This document shows positions 1 to 12,400 of a stretch of 64,000 bases of DNA, piece after piece. The DNA lies in NCBI GenBank assembly GCA_032629725.1, contig JAFEVB010000022.1, forward strand, positions 1,426,001 through 1,490,000, in the 5' to 3' direction. Under the pieces are notes generated by a model. That model searched no databases. It had not been told where the DNA came from and was given only the letters and a program-made list of their open reading frames with translations. The DNA comes from Gremmenia infestans (taxonomy: Eukaryota > Ascomycota > Leotiomycetes > Helotiales > Hamatocanthoscyphaceae). How positions within the stretch are numbered: position 1 is the first letter of the stretch; each line of letters begins with the position of its first letter. The translations under genes and the position numbers were made by a program.

Positions 1-3000
1 ACGCCGCCGAGCACAGCAATGCCCCGCTTGGCACAACATTAGCACCTTGGCCCAATAATTTACCCGCCTCAATCTCCTTCCCGACTCGGCTTCCTGAGTA
101 TACGAAGCGTGTCTGAACCATAGAAACTCGACCAACCCCTCCTTTCCAAAAAAATGAAGAGGTTGGAAGAAACTCAAAGCATGTCTGTTCCATGTTCCAT
201 GTTTCAACATTCCATGCGCCGGCCTTCAGCCACTAATGCTGCATCAATCCTAGCTGCGATAAGCGAGGCGCCAGATCTACAGGAGGAAAGGGGAGGGGAG
301 GGACCAACTTTGTCGTGGCGAGACGAGAGTGAAGAAAAAGGGGCTGAGTCTCGTCGCCTGTTGCGCGTCAACGTGACACTCACTCGGCCAGATTTCTTCT
401 CCCATTCGGCACTTCATATGCTACCATGCCATGCTATGGCCACCTACTGGCGGCAAATGTCTCTACTTAATATCAGATTCAGATTTGTGTGCGAGGCTGA
501 GTAGTTCTCAACCCGCATTTTCACTTCAAGTGCCGGAAGTCATTATTTACCGGTTTCGTATATGGTGCCGGTGGGATGAACCTCCATAAAAGGAGTCTTA
601 ATAAGCTAGGTATTTGATTTTGTGAACACATCCGCCAATTCCTTAAGTGGCACACTTCTATTCAGGATTATAACGCAATTCAAAACATGAATAAAGACTA
701 AGCGCAGAGTCTGACAAGCCTGCAGGAATGCAATCAGATGGCGAATCTTGTGTGTACTGTACCGACCCGAGCATAGCCCCTCGTTTCGATAGTTCATATC
801 CCCACACCGGCGGTGAGGTGGGTGACCCAGAGCCTTGTTCAGGCAGCTTTTGACGTTGAAAGGTGGGGTAGAGATCCAAAAGAGGTGGACGGAGTGAAAA
901 GAAAATAACAAAAAGGTTGAACAGTTTCAATCACGACTACCGTTGTGGAAGAATGCTCTATACCGATGCATCAGTATGCGGCAGACTTTCGAAAATATAG
1001 GTGCTTTAGATGCTGCGGCAATACGAGTTTACTGAATAAGACAATTGTTCCATTTATCCCCTTTCCAATACTACCCCTCTCTTTCACCATTTGACATCAA
1101 ATCTGCCTTTACATCGCTTAAGCAAGGCAGTTTTTACAGTCATGATTAGCACTCGGCTCGATTGTCTGCCTAGTGGTAATGCCTCGAGGCATAGAATCCC
1201 CAAGTCTGCAGTGCAGCCTCTTTCCTTTCGATATCGAGTCAATACACCTCGAGTCAATACGAAGAACCACCTTCCAATCTCAGCAGCAGAGTAAGATTCC
1301 GAGACATACTTGTCTTGGACATCAGCCCTCACTCGTTCCTCATACCAACATTCCTTTCAAGCACGGAAGCATTCTCTTTTGATATGATATCTCTCGTCGA
1401 CTCTCACTGCCTTAGATTCAAACTATCCCTCTTCAAGAATCCAATTTTATTTAATCTCTTTCTATCCTCTCCCTCCGCAGCGTTTCTTGAAGCCATTATA
1501 GACATTCGTCGTTAAGTTCTAATCAGCACCCGGACTTCCACGACGCCACCAGTTGTCTTCTAAACATCGTTGTAAATTGTCGGAAGCATGCATAGTGTGC
1601 CGTCAATCACTTTGCAACCCATAGGTAAGTATCTGTTTACCAATGCTAGACTTCCATCCATCCATCTACCCTTACAAGTAAGTAAATGTTCAACCTCGAG
1701 GCTATTTCATTTTATATTAGATGGAAGAACAGCGAGGACTTGATACGATATGATATTTGAAACCAAGATATTAAACGCTGTTCAAATCCAGTGTTGCGCG
1801 GTGGCCGAAACCCCAACGTGGAAGGTAATAAATGAATACCCTAGGTACAGTAAGGTAGGGTAAACAGGCAGATTAATCAAGCACTTACCATTTCGAAGAT
1901 GACATATACATATGATAGACTTCAAGCTTAAACCCCTTGCTTGCCTAAACAGCTGCAGGCGCTGGTAAATGGAAACCCGGGCCGTCTCAGCTCGCAATAG
2001 ACGTCTATTGCTTTATTACATTACACTATGTATTTTGAAAAGACGAGCAGTATAACAAAGTAGAAATGGTGCGCAGTTGGCTTTCACTTATGTACTACCG
2101 GTAACTCAACACCAACGCCTTCATATACCGCATGACTCGAGAATCGGAAATAAGTGAATACGAAACTACAGCTACAGTATCTAGTCAGAAAATGATAGCA
2201 AGACTGTAGAGATCAAGATGCTTATCTGTGAAAAAAGAACGGACCGGGCGGGTCAAGTGCAATCAATGAACTAGAAACCGGGTGATAGACTAATAGTATG
2301 TATGCTAGCCGGATGTCAAAATCTACATCAAATACCATCCTAGACCCCATCTAGCAAAACATCCAGGACTATACCCGATCCGTTGAGTAGCTTACCTTAC
2401 GGATGGATGACTGTCCGATGCTGCCATATTCATATCCACACTACATTTCACAAGACAAGCTACCTACCTTATCTATATGCTAGCAAAAAAAGACAAAAGA
2501 ATATGTTACATACAACAGCAGGTATTCGCTGGTGGTCACCCACCCAACTACTAATCTGCCGATCTGAGGCTTGTGTATGGCAGAGCGGACGGGATGCCCA
2601 ATTCTCCTCAGTCTATGGTCGTATGTGGCTGTTCTATAGTTATTTTAAAATATAACGTCGTGTTTGGGGGGGGGGAGTCTAGTTCCCCAGCATCTCTCTC
2701 CTCCACACCCCTCATAGGCCTATAGTCGCGTGCGTCTGGTTCACGATATGAGAAAACGAGCCTCTGCTCTAATTTGATTTGATTTGATGCAATACTACAT
2801 ACCGTACAGTATAATACATCAGACAGCGGGAAATACTTAAACACAGCTCCTCGTATATAGAGACTTTCAGCAACAGCCAGCCCAAGGGGAGTATACAATA
2901 GCATAGCTATCTAACTTACCTTCCCTAGTCTTCGCTGTGGAATGGAGGGATTCTTACGATGGCTGGCTGGCTTCTGCCATTTTTTCCTTAGTTGCATGCC

Positions 3001-3456
3001 CGGGATACATGTATCACATCTTCCATTTCGTTTTATACTATACAATTCATGTACAAATCATCGACCTCTGACTCTCGCGTTGATGCTTTATATAAAAGGG
3101 ACATCACAAGCAAGCCAGCCATGAATCATAATGCAATGCAATGCAACTATCAAAGTCTAAGCAACCAACCAGTCTCAAGAATACATGTTTGGAATCGCAG
3201 CTAGCGTAATGAAAGACATATTTTATGTTGTAATCCGAAAAAACAAAGAAACACCCCTTGCTTTTACATGCGACATGGTAAAGTCGCCATCCATATTGAA
3301 ATGCTCTGATCATGGTACTCGGTCTAGTCATGCACAAATAAAATCCCGCTCACTCCATTCTTTCGCCACAAACGCCAATTAACAAGAACGGCGAAATAAC
3401 ATTAGGTATTCCTACTTCCCAACAAGACCCCTTCCAGCATGCTTCTCGGACACAAT
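1..3456. other. Gene-poor left flank
   Basis: No open frame here resembles a protein family and all frames are short on both strands. A pyrimidine-rich stretch at about 1330-1560 is followed by an ATG at 1588 whose short frame runs into a good GTAAGT donor at about 1625. This looks like the start of a transcript, but no long frame follows. A run of ten G lies at 2666-2675. The last few hundred bases are probably the 3' UTR of the Sir2 gene. Confidence 0.5.
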
Positions 3457-5023
3457 TCAGGTTTTAACAGAGAAGCGGTATCGAGACGTAAAGCCATCCT
3501 GTAGCTTGATATCCGCCTTCTGATCCTTGGGTACCATCTCGTGATTAAGCTCCCAGCCTGCGCGTCGACATAGTTCTGCTACCACAATATCGCAATCACC
3601 CAGTAGATCGATGTCGAAATTGACGTGCGAGACTGGGTCGCGGGATATGTAGATCTGTGGGATATTGGAAGGGAGATACGGCACGACGTCCGAGACAGGC
3701 GCAACTTTCAACGACGTGCCCATGACAATGACGAGGTCAACGAGGTCCTTGTCGTGGGTTGTAAGGCGCTCGGAGAAGCGGGTTGGGAGCGGCTCACCGA
3801 AAAAGGTAATGTCCGGCTTCATTACACCCGCTTCCGGGATGTCGTAATCTTCCTCTTCTTCCGAATCACTGTTGCTGTCGAACCGACGGCGCTTCTTGTC
3901 TTGACCGTTAGCAGAGCGCTTGCGCTTCATGCCGTTGGCACCCTTTTGAGCGCGTAAGAGTGCGATGCATTTATCGCAGCGCGGGATACGGTTGGCTCTG
4001 ATGTCGGGGAAGATTACGGTGCCATCGACTTGGTATTTACATTGAATGCATGAAGCGGTGGCGAAAGATCCATGGCACTGGATCAGCTTCTCGGGTAGAA
4101 TGCCGGCAATATTCTCGAGATTGTCGATATTTTGAGTGTAATTTGTAAGCAGCTGTCCCTTTTGCTGGAGCATGTGGATGAATTTGTGAGTTGGGGTAAA
4201 TCGGTCGCCTTCAGGGATAATGTCCTTCGCGACAGAGTAAAAGTAGGTAGGGTCCTCTCTGAACAGACTTATGTCAAAGACTTCCTGAGGATCACTGAGA
4301 CCAAGATGCTGCAGCTTTGAGTAAAGACCAATATCTTTAGATCGGAAGTCAGGGATGCCAAGGGAAGTGGAGATACCAGCACCGGTGAGGACGATGATAT
4401 TGCGCGACTGCTTTAGGAGATCAACCGCGTCGTCGATAGTATTGTACTGAGGAAGCTTGATCCTCTTAGATAGCTCCCGGCTTATACCAACGCTCAGGAG
4501 TTGATAATAGGCGTCGTCAGGTGATCCCTCCATGTCCGGAGGAGGCCGAAGATTAAAGGCGGTCAATAGCTTCTTTGCGGTGATGGTTCCTGCTTCAATA
4601 GTCCTTGAGCAAAACTCCTCGGGACCAAAAGTGCGGAGGTCATTTCGATATTGAATAGCTTCATCGTAGGTGCATGCATTTGGGTCTATATGTGAACTAT
4701 TTTTAGCGCGAACATATAATGTTGAGTTTCAGGTTCATTCACTCACCACCCTGAAAGAGATATTGGTCGTCTATCTCGCCAAGAGTCTCTTCGAAAACAG
4801 ATTCAATATCCCACTCCTCGTCGTCTTCACTACCATCAAGTGAGCCATCGTCAGAGGCCTCAAGGATTTTGATTTGAACACTTCCGCTAAGCCCATTCAC
4901 ACCAGAAACACGTGAAGCGTCAGCCAGCGCGTCCGGGGTTGTCTCGGACTCGTCGTCGCTCGTGTCGACAATGTCGTAGGGGCCGGTGACAAGGCAGGTT
5001 TGGCTTGCGGCCGCCTTGTCCAT
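3457..5023 (-). CDS. Sir2/Hst1-type NAD-dependent protein deacetylase
   Basis: Predicted class I sirtuin that removes acetyl groups from histones using NAD, so probably a nuclear silencing factor. I join 5023-4747 and 4685-3457 over a 61-nt GTGAGT...TATAG intron, giving 501 aa. Exon 1 ends in an acidic DUF592-like helical region typical of Sir2/Hst1. The catalytic core shows the NAD motif GAGISTSLGIPDFRS near residue 193, TQNIDN, the catalytic His in QCHGS near 297, two zinc CxxC pairs near 305 and 329, and GTSLKVAPVSD. Between the second zinc pair and MKPDITFFGEPLP is an insert with basic clusters (KRKR, KKRRR) followed by an acidic run, a likely nuclear signal. An in-frame ATG at 5140 would add 39 residues. 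I prefer 5023 because the added stretch is not acidic like the rest. It is divergent from the ArAE-type gene. Confidence 0.9.
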
Positions 5024-5449
5024 GTCGATGGACTCCGAGCACCAAAATGTGGATTGTCTGAGTTGTGGCTGTTGAATTGAGGTTGTCAAGAGTGTCTTGA
5101 AGCGCAGAAGTGAGATATTCAGTTCAGGCCAATTCACCAATTGTCACAAGCTTTAAGCGAGGTGAGGCGAGGTGCGAGGCAGGCGTTGCGTTGTCGGCGA
5201 AAACGAGACGAAAAGAAAAGAAAAGAGGCTAATCCCGAATGCGGTAAGTACCTCTAACTACTAGGTACGTAGCTCCCGACGATTAAAGATATGATAGATA
5301 GATAACCTTTAGATATGGATCGAATCCTGGGAAGCGTGATCCAACGACCAAAAACTTAATATTGACCCATTAACCTCGGCGTGGGATATTGCATGACTTT
5401 AATCGCTTACATAACAGACTTACAGGTACGTTCAACATGAAAAGGGGCA
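5024..5449. promoter_or_regulatory. Divergent promoter of the sirtuin and ArAE-type genes
   Basis: About 430 bases separate the two divergent start codons, or 310 if the sirtuin starts at 5140. Both genes must be controlled from here. The segment holds GAGGCGAGGTG-like repeats around 5158-5175 and a GATA-rich run (AGATATGATAGATAGATAA) around 5287-5305. No defined operator was recognised. Confidence 0.6.
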
Positions 5450-5547
5450 ATGGCTTCTTCCAAAGAAAGCAGCGAGGCGCCTCAGCTTCTCTTCTCGCCT
5501 CCCTCCGCCGGGCCAGGACGGGACACTGCAGAAGCACCACACGGCAC
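5437..5547 (+). promoter_or_regulatory. Upstream ORF overlapping the ArAE-type start
   Basis: An ATG at 5437 opens a 36-codon frame ending at 5547. It overlaps the main start at 5450 in another frame. If the leader is not spliced, this would reduce initiation at 5450. A possible acceptor (CTTACAG at about 5424) lies just before it, so it may also be inside a spliced leader. Confidence 0.35.
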
Positions 5548-8500
5548 TGACAATGCACCTCGGATGCACCATCGGCGGTTTCCACGGACTGGTTCTTCAG
5601 ATACACGACATGTTCAATTACCAGCTCCCACCGAGGGGCCAAGGTCCGCTGCATCCAGTATTTACATGGGCTCTTACAGCCGCAGTGCTCGCCGATCAAG
5701 ATCATCTCTCAAAAGCCCCGGAAATTCCACTCCTGGCTCTCCTCGTCCCAGCATGAGCCATACCCATCTGGAAAGTCTACTGCAAGATCTGAACTTAGAT
5801 CTCGAAACCTACGGAGTCGAAGAACTTCGAGATGGCTTCTTCGATGCTTCCTTCTTCAAACCTCCCAAGGTGAATTATGAAACCCTTATGAAGGATGCAG
5901 AATATACATTACCGGCTGCTTTCAAGACACGGAATCCTCTTTCCCCCAAAGCCTTTTTGCCAGGCCAATGGCACTCGATTAAGAACGTTGCGACAGCGGT
6001 CGTAACTACCCGAGCCGGGATCAAGTTGACCAAATCATTCCTGGCTTTCTTCATTGCCTACATTCTATGCCTCGTTCCTTCAATCCGGATATGGTTGGGA
6101 CGATATTCGTATATTATGGTCCTGTCTGCCTTAATCAACCACCCTGGGCGGACAATCGGAGCTCAAATTGATGGAGCTCTGCTCACAATCCTTGGGACTG
6201 CTATTGGTCTTGGATGGGGAGCTTTCGCACTGTGGCTGTCTGATTCCACGGCCGTGGCAAGGAGAGGATACGGGGGTATTCTAGCAGCGTTTCTCGTTAT
6301 TTTTATGGGTATAATTGCGGCCCTTAGAAGCTACTATATTAGAGTGTACCAAATGGTACTTTGTGCTGGTATCGCTGTCATTTATACCTGTCTAGCAGAT
6401 ACCTCAAAAGCCATTGCTTGGAGGAAATTGTTTGGTTATGCTATTCCTTGGCTGTTTGGACAAGCTCTATCACTCTTGATATGCTGCACTTTATATCCAG
6501 ATGCTGGAGCGAGGCCTCTCGCGGTAGCTCTCCATAGTGCCTTTAGGGTCATGCAAGAAGGGCTAGTGCTCCCTCAACCAGACAACATTACCCAGCATCG
6601 GCAGATGGCTTGGACCTTTGTGAACCTCTCACAAGCATACAGAGATTTGGTCTTGGATATCTCTTTAACTCGCTTCCGCCCGACAGATGTTATGGAATTG
6701 CGAAACCTAATGCAGGCCGTCATCAGATCACTGCTATCTTTGAGTACTGAAACCCAGCTATTTGATGAGATGGAGACAAAAAGGCAAAAAGAGCAGGCGC
6801 CAATAGAGAGATCCCCAAAATCGCACGGCGAAATTGTCATCGACGTCGATAATTCCCCTCGGCGCCCATCATTATCAAGATCAAATACAGAGGAGCGGGC
6901 AGTGAAGTTGGTGGCAAGTAAACTAGCTGATCCCACCTCGGATCTTCTCTCGTGGATGAGAAAGTCACTGGCGAGATGCGATGCTGTGTTAATGAGCATG
7001 TCCGGATACCGACAGTATTTAGGGCCGCCTGAATCGATCAAATCCGATATACTCGGAGCATTAACGAAAATTCGGAAAGTCATGATCAAATATGACGAAG
7101 CGGAAGACTCTTTAATGCATAATTCGGCACTTCCACCAACTTACTCAAACCATCCACAAGTTGTGGAACTTTTCCTTTTCATACACCCAATCAGACTAGC
7201 AGCGAATAGCGTAGAAGCACTGCTCGTCAAGGTTATGCAAATGCAACAACGACACGGAGGATGGCGGATATATCTTCCTTCGTATCCATTGGGGAAGGCG
7301 CTACAACGAACTAATGCTCAGGTGAGGCACGATCGAGGTGGTGTCACAGCAGGTCACTATTTTCGAAGCCAGTCACAACTAGCAAGGATTATGAAGGGTA
7401 TGGCCAATGTCTACAAACCTCTACCACGCCATCACGAGAAAGAAAAAGACCCGGACCCAGGAATTACGCGCGCTGAGACATTGGGAAAGTATGTGGAAGA
7501 GGAGGACGTTGCTATGGACCGAAGCTCGCCGAAGAAACAGCGATTTCGATACAAGCTTTGGTCCGTCTTACATCGTCTCCAAGGGTTTGAGACTAGACAC
7601 GCCCTTAAGATTGTAATTGTCACGTCTTTGCTATCAGTACCGGCGTGGCTGGAACAAAGTAGAGGCTGGTGGAATCAGAACGAGAGCTGGTGGGGAGTCA
7701 TTCTAGTTTGGGTGATGGCTCATCCAAGGTGAGTAATTCTATCCCAAAAGGATATCCTCGCAGGCTAAGAAACTCCCAGAATCGGTGGGAACTTCCAGGA
7801 CCTCATCACTCGTGCTTTCTGTGGGGTTCTTGGGGCTGTATGGGGAGGTCTGGCATATGGAGCTCGCGATGGCAACCCCTATGTGATGGCAGCATTTGCA
7901 GCTATCTACATGATACCCATGATATATAGGTTCACACAAAGCCAACATCCTCGTTCCGGCATTGTGGGCTGCATATCATTTATAGTCGTTTCTCTAGGAG
8001 CGAAGGCTGTAGATGGGCTACCTTCAGTGGCACACATTGCTTGGACCCGAGGAGCTGCATTCGTTGTCGGTGTCGTAGCAGCTGTTGTCGTCAATTGGAT
8101 TTTATGGCCTTTCGTTGCAAGACATGAGCTCCGAAAAGCTCTCTCGGGCATGATGATTTACTCGAGTATAATATACCGAGGTGTCGTTGCGAAATACGTT
8201 TACTATGAGCAAGGAGATGAACCGGGGAAAGAGGATATCGAGAGATCAGGTACGCTGCATTTTCTCCCATCTCCAGCTCCCATGTTGTTCTATATTTCAT
8301 TGGCTATCTTAAATTATCTCATTCTTACCCTAAAACTTTTCACGTTGTCTGACTTGTTCTCTTGTAGAAATGCTAGAAGGACGCCTCCGCGAAGGCTTCG
8401 TCCGAATCCGCCAACTAATGGTACACCTCCCTTATTTTCTCCTCCCCTCCCCTACCCTTCTCCTAACTTACTCGTCTAGGCCCTAACACGTCACGAAATC

Positions 8501-9246
8501 CGTCTCCGTGCACCCTTCAACCCGCTCCCCTACTCCGCACTCATCGACTCCACCGAGCGCTTCTTCGAATACCTCGTCTCCGTCCGCCAATCATCCCTAT
8601 TCTTCCACCCTCACTACATATCCGACAACAACGAGCAAGCGGCCGAGAGTCTACTCGCGTATAGACGGGATGCCGTGGCTGCTATACTAATGAATCTATA
8701 TGTGCTTGCTGGGGCATTGAGGGGTGATAGAAAAGTACCCGTATGTGACCACCAACCCCTCCATCCCTCCCCCATTTCCCATTTCTAGCATAGCCTAGTA
8801 TCTCCTAGTCGTTCAGTGCTAACCCGAAAGATAGCGATACCTACCCTCCGCAGCCCTAGCACGCAAACGCCTACTCGACAAAATGGCCGAGATCGAAGCC
8901 GAGCAAGCGCAGACCCGCGAGATCGAGCGTGTGCAGAGTGGGGGCAGTGAGGGCGAGGGACGCAAGTGGAGTCAGATTTATAGTTATAGCTATAGTCAGA
9001 GTTTGACGGGATGTGTGAGGCAGCTGGAGGCGCTGATTCGCTATACGAAGGAGATTGTTGGAGAGCAGGGGTGAGTTATGCTTGATTTCTTGTGTTGAGT
9101 GATGAAAGAGGGTGAAAGAAAGGAGAGAACGAGCGAAAGATGGTAGTGGGATATTTGCTAATTTGTGAGACAGATTTGATATTGGTGGGATGGGTGGGAT
9201 GGATGGGATAGAGTATGAAGATATCACTGGCGAACGGCGGAGATGA
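5450..9246 (+). CDS. BRE4/ArAE-type multi-pass membrane protein
   Basis: Large fungal membrane protein of the aromatic-acid-exporter-like class: N-terminal six-helix region (PF10337-like), long cytosolic loop, second helix bundle, C-terminal DUF2421-like part. Yeast Bre4, linked to brefeldin A sensitivity, is the nearest family name I can give; the substrate is unknown. Six exons join in frame: 5450-7728, 7780-8249, 8368-8420, 8480-8740, 8835-9070, 9174-9246, all GT-AG, for 1123 aa. Hydrophobic helices lie around residues 195-370 and again around 720-890. The first about 110 residues are Ser/Pro/Arg-rich and probably disordered. It converges on dna2 with 158 bases between stop codons. The outer helix groups match each other in layout, as in other ArAE-like proteins. 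Exon joins are well supported by frame and by continuous hydrophobic segments across junctions. Confidence 0.85.
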
Positions 9247-9404
9247 GTAGCCTGTACTTGCGAGTAGACAGGAAAAAGACGTTGATCATAATTTGTTCAT
9301 TCGCTACGTTGATATCCCAATGATTGTACTACCCTACTGTACCAATATTCAAGATATTCTATGCTAATCCTGAACGCCTCGCTCTTAAATATCCTATGCA
9401 TAAC

Positions 9405-12400
9405 CTAACCCAACTCCTCATTAAGGATATCCCCCATCACCGACATTGCCGGTGGTTTGAATGGCTTTTGCCCCACGACTCTCTTGTTGGGCTGTCTTGT
9501 ACCTCCGGCATTTTCTTTGCCATGGGCCTCACTGCCGAACTTCCTCTTGCCAGTAATCGTTTGCTCTTTCCGCATACCGGTATCTCCATGCTCAAAACCC
9601 TTGAGCTGCGTACCACGATGTTTGCTAACAGCACTAGCAGTTGCTTGCGTAGCTTGCGTGCCGACTTCTTCAAAATAATGATTATCCAACGCATCGTTAG
9701 GCAAGTTATAAATCCAATCCTTCTCCTCCATCAACCCCACGAATTTCGACACCATCTCATCATCACCATTCCCCTTCAGCGTCTCCCTCGATCCAACAAC
9801 GAGCAACTTACTCTTAGCACGCGTAAACGCTACATTGATCCTCCTCCAATCCTTCAGCAAGTCACCAATACTTTTCGCCTCATTCGAGCGTACAAGCGAC
9901 AAGATGATGACTTCTTTGTCCCGGCCCTGGAAACGATCTGCGGTGTGCATTTCTACATCAGTGTGTGAGCGGAGTCCGTGTTGCAGGAGCGCAAGTTGTG
10001 AGCGGTAGTGCGTCATGACGCCTATGCTTGAAGCCGGGACGCCGACACTGAGGAGGGACTCTACGAGCTGGACGCAAAGCTTGACTTCTGTGGGATTGAC
10101 GGTTCCGTTACCCCTCGATTCTTCTCTTGAAAGAGGGACTAAGGGGTCGGTGTTTATGAAGGCTACTTTGATTTCTGGGGAGATGAGGTCGCGGATCCAG
10201 CATCTGCCTTTCAAGGAGCCGCCAAGACAGATAGATTTCTGGCTGCGAGAGATGGTGGAGGGGCTGAAGTGACGGTTTCTTAGGCCGTCGAAGTTAGGAA
10301 CTTCGAGACTGCGGGCTGCGACTTCTGCATTTCCACATTTGAGTCGCCCGCCGTATATGAGGGCGTTGCTTAAAGCCTGTACGTCTTCGCACATTCGGTA
10401 TTGGTGCTCGAGGTAGACGACTGAACTCGGATGCATGTCTGATAAATGCTTGAAGAGACTGATATCTAGACCCCCTATGCGAGCCTCTTCGTTTTGGACA
10501 AGTGGTGGGAGCTGGTTGTGGTCGCCGACCAGGATGAATGTTCGAGCGAGGCGGATGGGTCCGAGGCAGACAGGAAGGGTGATCTGAGAGGCTTCATCGA
10601 CGATACAGTAGTCGAATGTTCGTTCGTTGAAGATGGCGTGATTGATGCCGAGACAGGTAGTGGCTACTATTGGAGTGTCGTGCCATGCACTTCTGATCTC
10701 GTCGAATGAAGTTTTGTTTTCTACCGCAAGCGTTGTGAATTCCCGTACTTCCGCATGAATCTTCGCAAAGGTGCCTAGTCGCAGGATAGGAATTTGATCA
10801 TCCTTCAGCTTTAGGAGAATGTTGTCAACAGCCGAATGTGTGTAAGACGCGAGCAGAACGCTCTTTCCCTGAGAAACAAGCGCTCGGATGATGTGGGCGA
10901 TGGTAGTGGTCTTGCCTGTTCCGGGCATTCCGAGGACGAGGGCATAGTCCTCAGCGCTCATCACCTTTTGAATGGCTCTCCTCTGGTCAATATTGATGTT
11001 CTCTCGATCTTTCAAGACGTATGCGGTGGAATTCGTCTTGAACCTTGGCGCATTGAGATCTACCACCAGACCACGGATTTGGCGAGAGCCAAAGGGCCCG
11101 TCTGCCATTGTCTGGATTATGTTGTTCCTGGCGAGAGCCATACCATTGCTAAATTCGTCCTTGTCAAGTCTGTACTTGACTGGCTCTTCGGGGTTCTTTC
11201 CTGCGGACCCGACAATCCTTGATCCATCTGCTCCTACTTCCATGATGCTTGCGAATACTTGGTTGTCGCGTTCGTCGAATCCAGGCTGGCGGATGCGGGA
11301 ATTGTGCAGACGACGATCCACAGCAACGGTAATTCGATGCTTTCGCACCTTCGATACATAGCCATTTGCAAGAGCAAAGTGTCCCTTCTCGTCCGATATT
11401 ACTATTGGTTCTCCAACCCCAATCTGAGAATCGATAAATGATACTTCTGCAGCATCTGCTCCTTTGATGAGGACATATTGGAATCGATTGATCTTGGGAT
11501 TGTTCTGATCTTCATGGGCAGAGCCAGGCTCGATGATCACGCTGGAGAAGCACCTTCCCAATTTTTCTCGTTCGGAGCTCAGCATTGTCCACAGCTCCCT
11601 TCGATGCTTGAGACATTCCTTCTCTTCCTTCGTGAGCAAGTCATCCCATTTCAGGAAGAACTCCTTGTGTTTTGGGGTCAGATGCTTCACGACATCATCG
11701 AATTTCGCTTTTAATCCACTCGTCTCGCCATTCCCATCATCAGCAAGTCTGTGATAGATAAAACAAGTCGTCTTCGCATAACATCGGTTGCACATGTGTT
11801 CCTTTTTTAACATAGGAGGTAGATGTGAATGCCGCTCCCGCACAAAGCAAGCGAGATCATTACGCTGCATGATCATATGGCGAAGTTCGTGCCGAATTGC
11901 CGGTATTCTGATTGTTTCCGATGTTTCCATGTAATAAAGGATACCGTACGCGATCTCAACATCATATCTGTCAGACAAAAGAAGGTTATAAAGAGTGGTT
12001 TGTGCTCTGTGTGAAGCACTCGGATTTTTGCCGGTCTTGACCTCAAATGGGACAGTTAGTGACCTGCTCTTGCTGCCTTGTTTCATCGTGACTTGAACAG
12101 TAGCATCAATGTTGCCCTTGAGACCGTACATTGGCGACCAGACATGTTCCTCGACATCAAGCAATTTGCTGACGCACATGGTGGCCTTCTCGCCATGTCT
12201 GGCTTTGATTATTGCTTCGGGCTATATAAGGGTCAGTCTATATCTTCTAGTAACAAGTAGTTGACATACCTTTGGTTTAGAGGAAACAAACAGTTCTGCC
12301 CAGGACTGAAGCTCGGCCATCTTACTCTGTAGATGTTCTATGGCCGCAGGAATCTGAATCTGAATGGTATAAAGATCCTCGACATGCCTCGTGGCTACGT

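Noticed and set aside
1770..1800. T-arm-like CTGTTCAAATCCAG
   Set aside because: No matching D-arm, anticodon arm or acceptor stem around it.
9324..9968. Plus-strand open frame of 214 codons
   Set aside because: Antisense to the 3' end of dna2, whose helicase motifs are clear.
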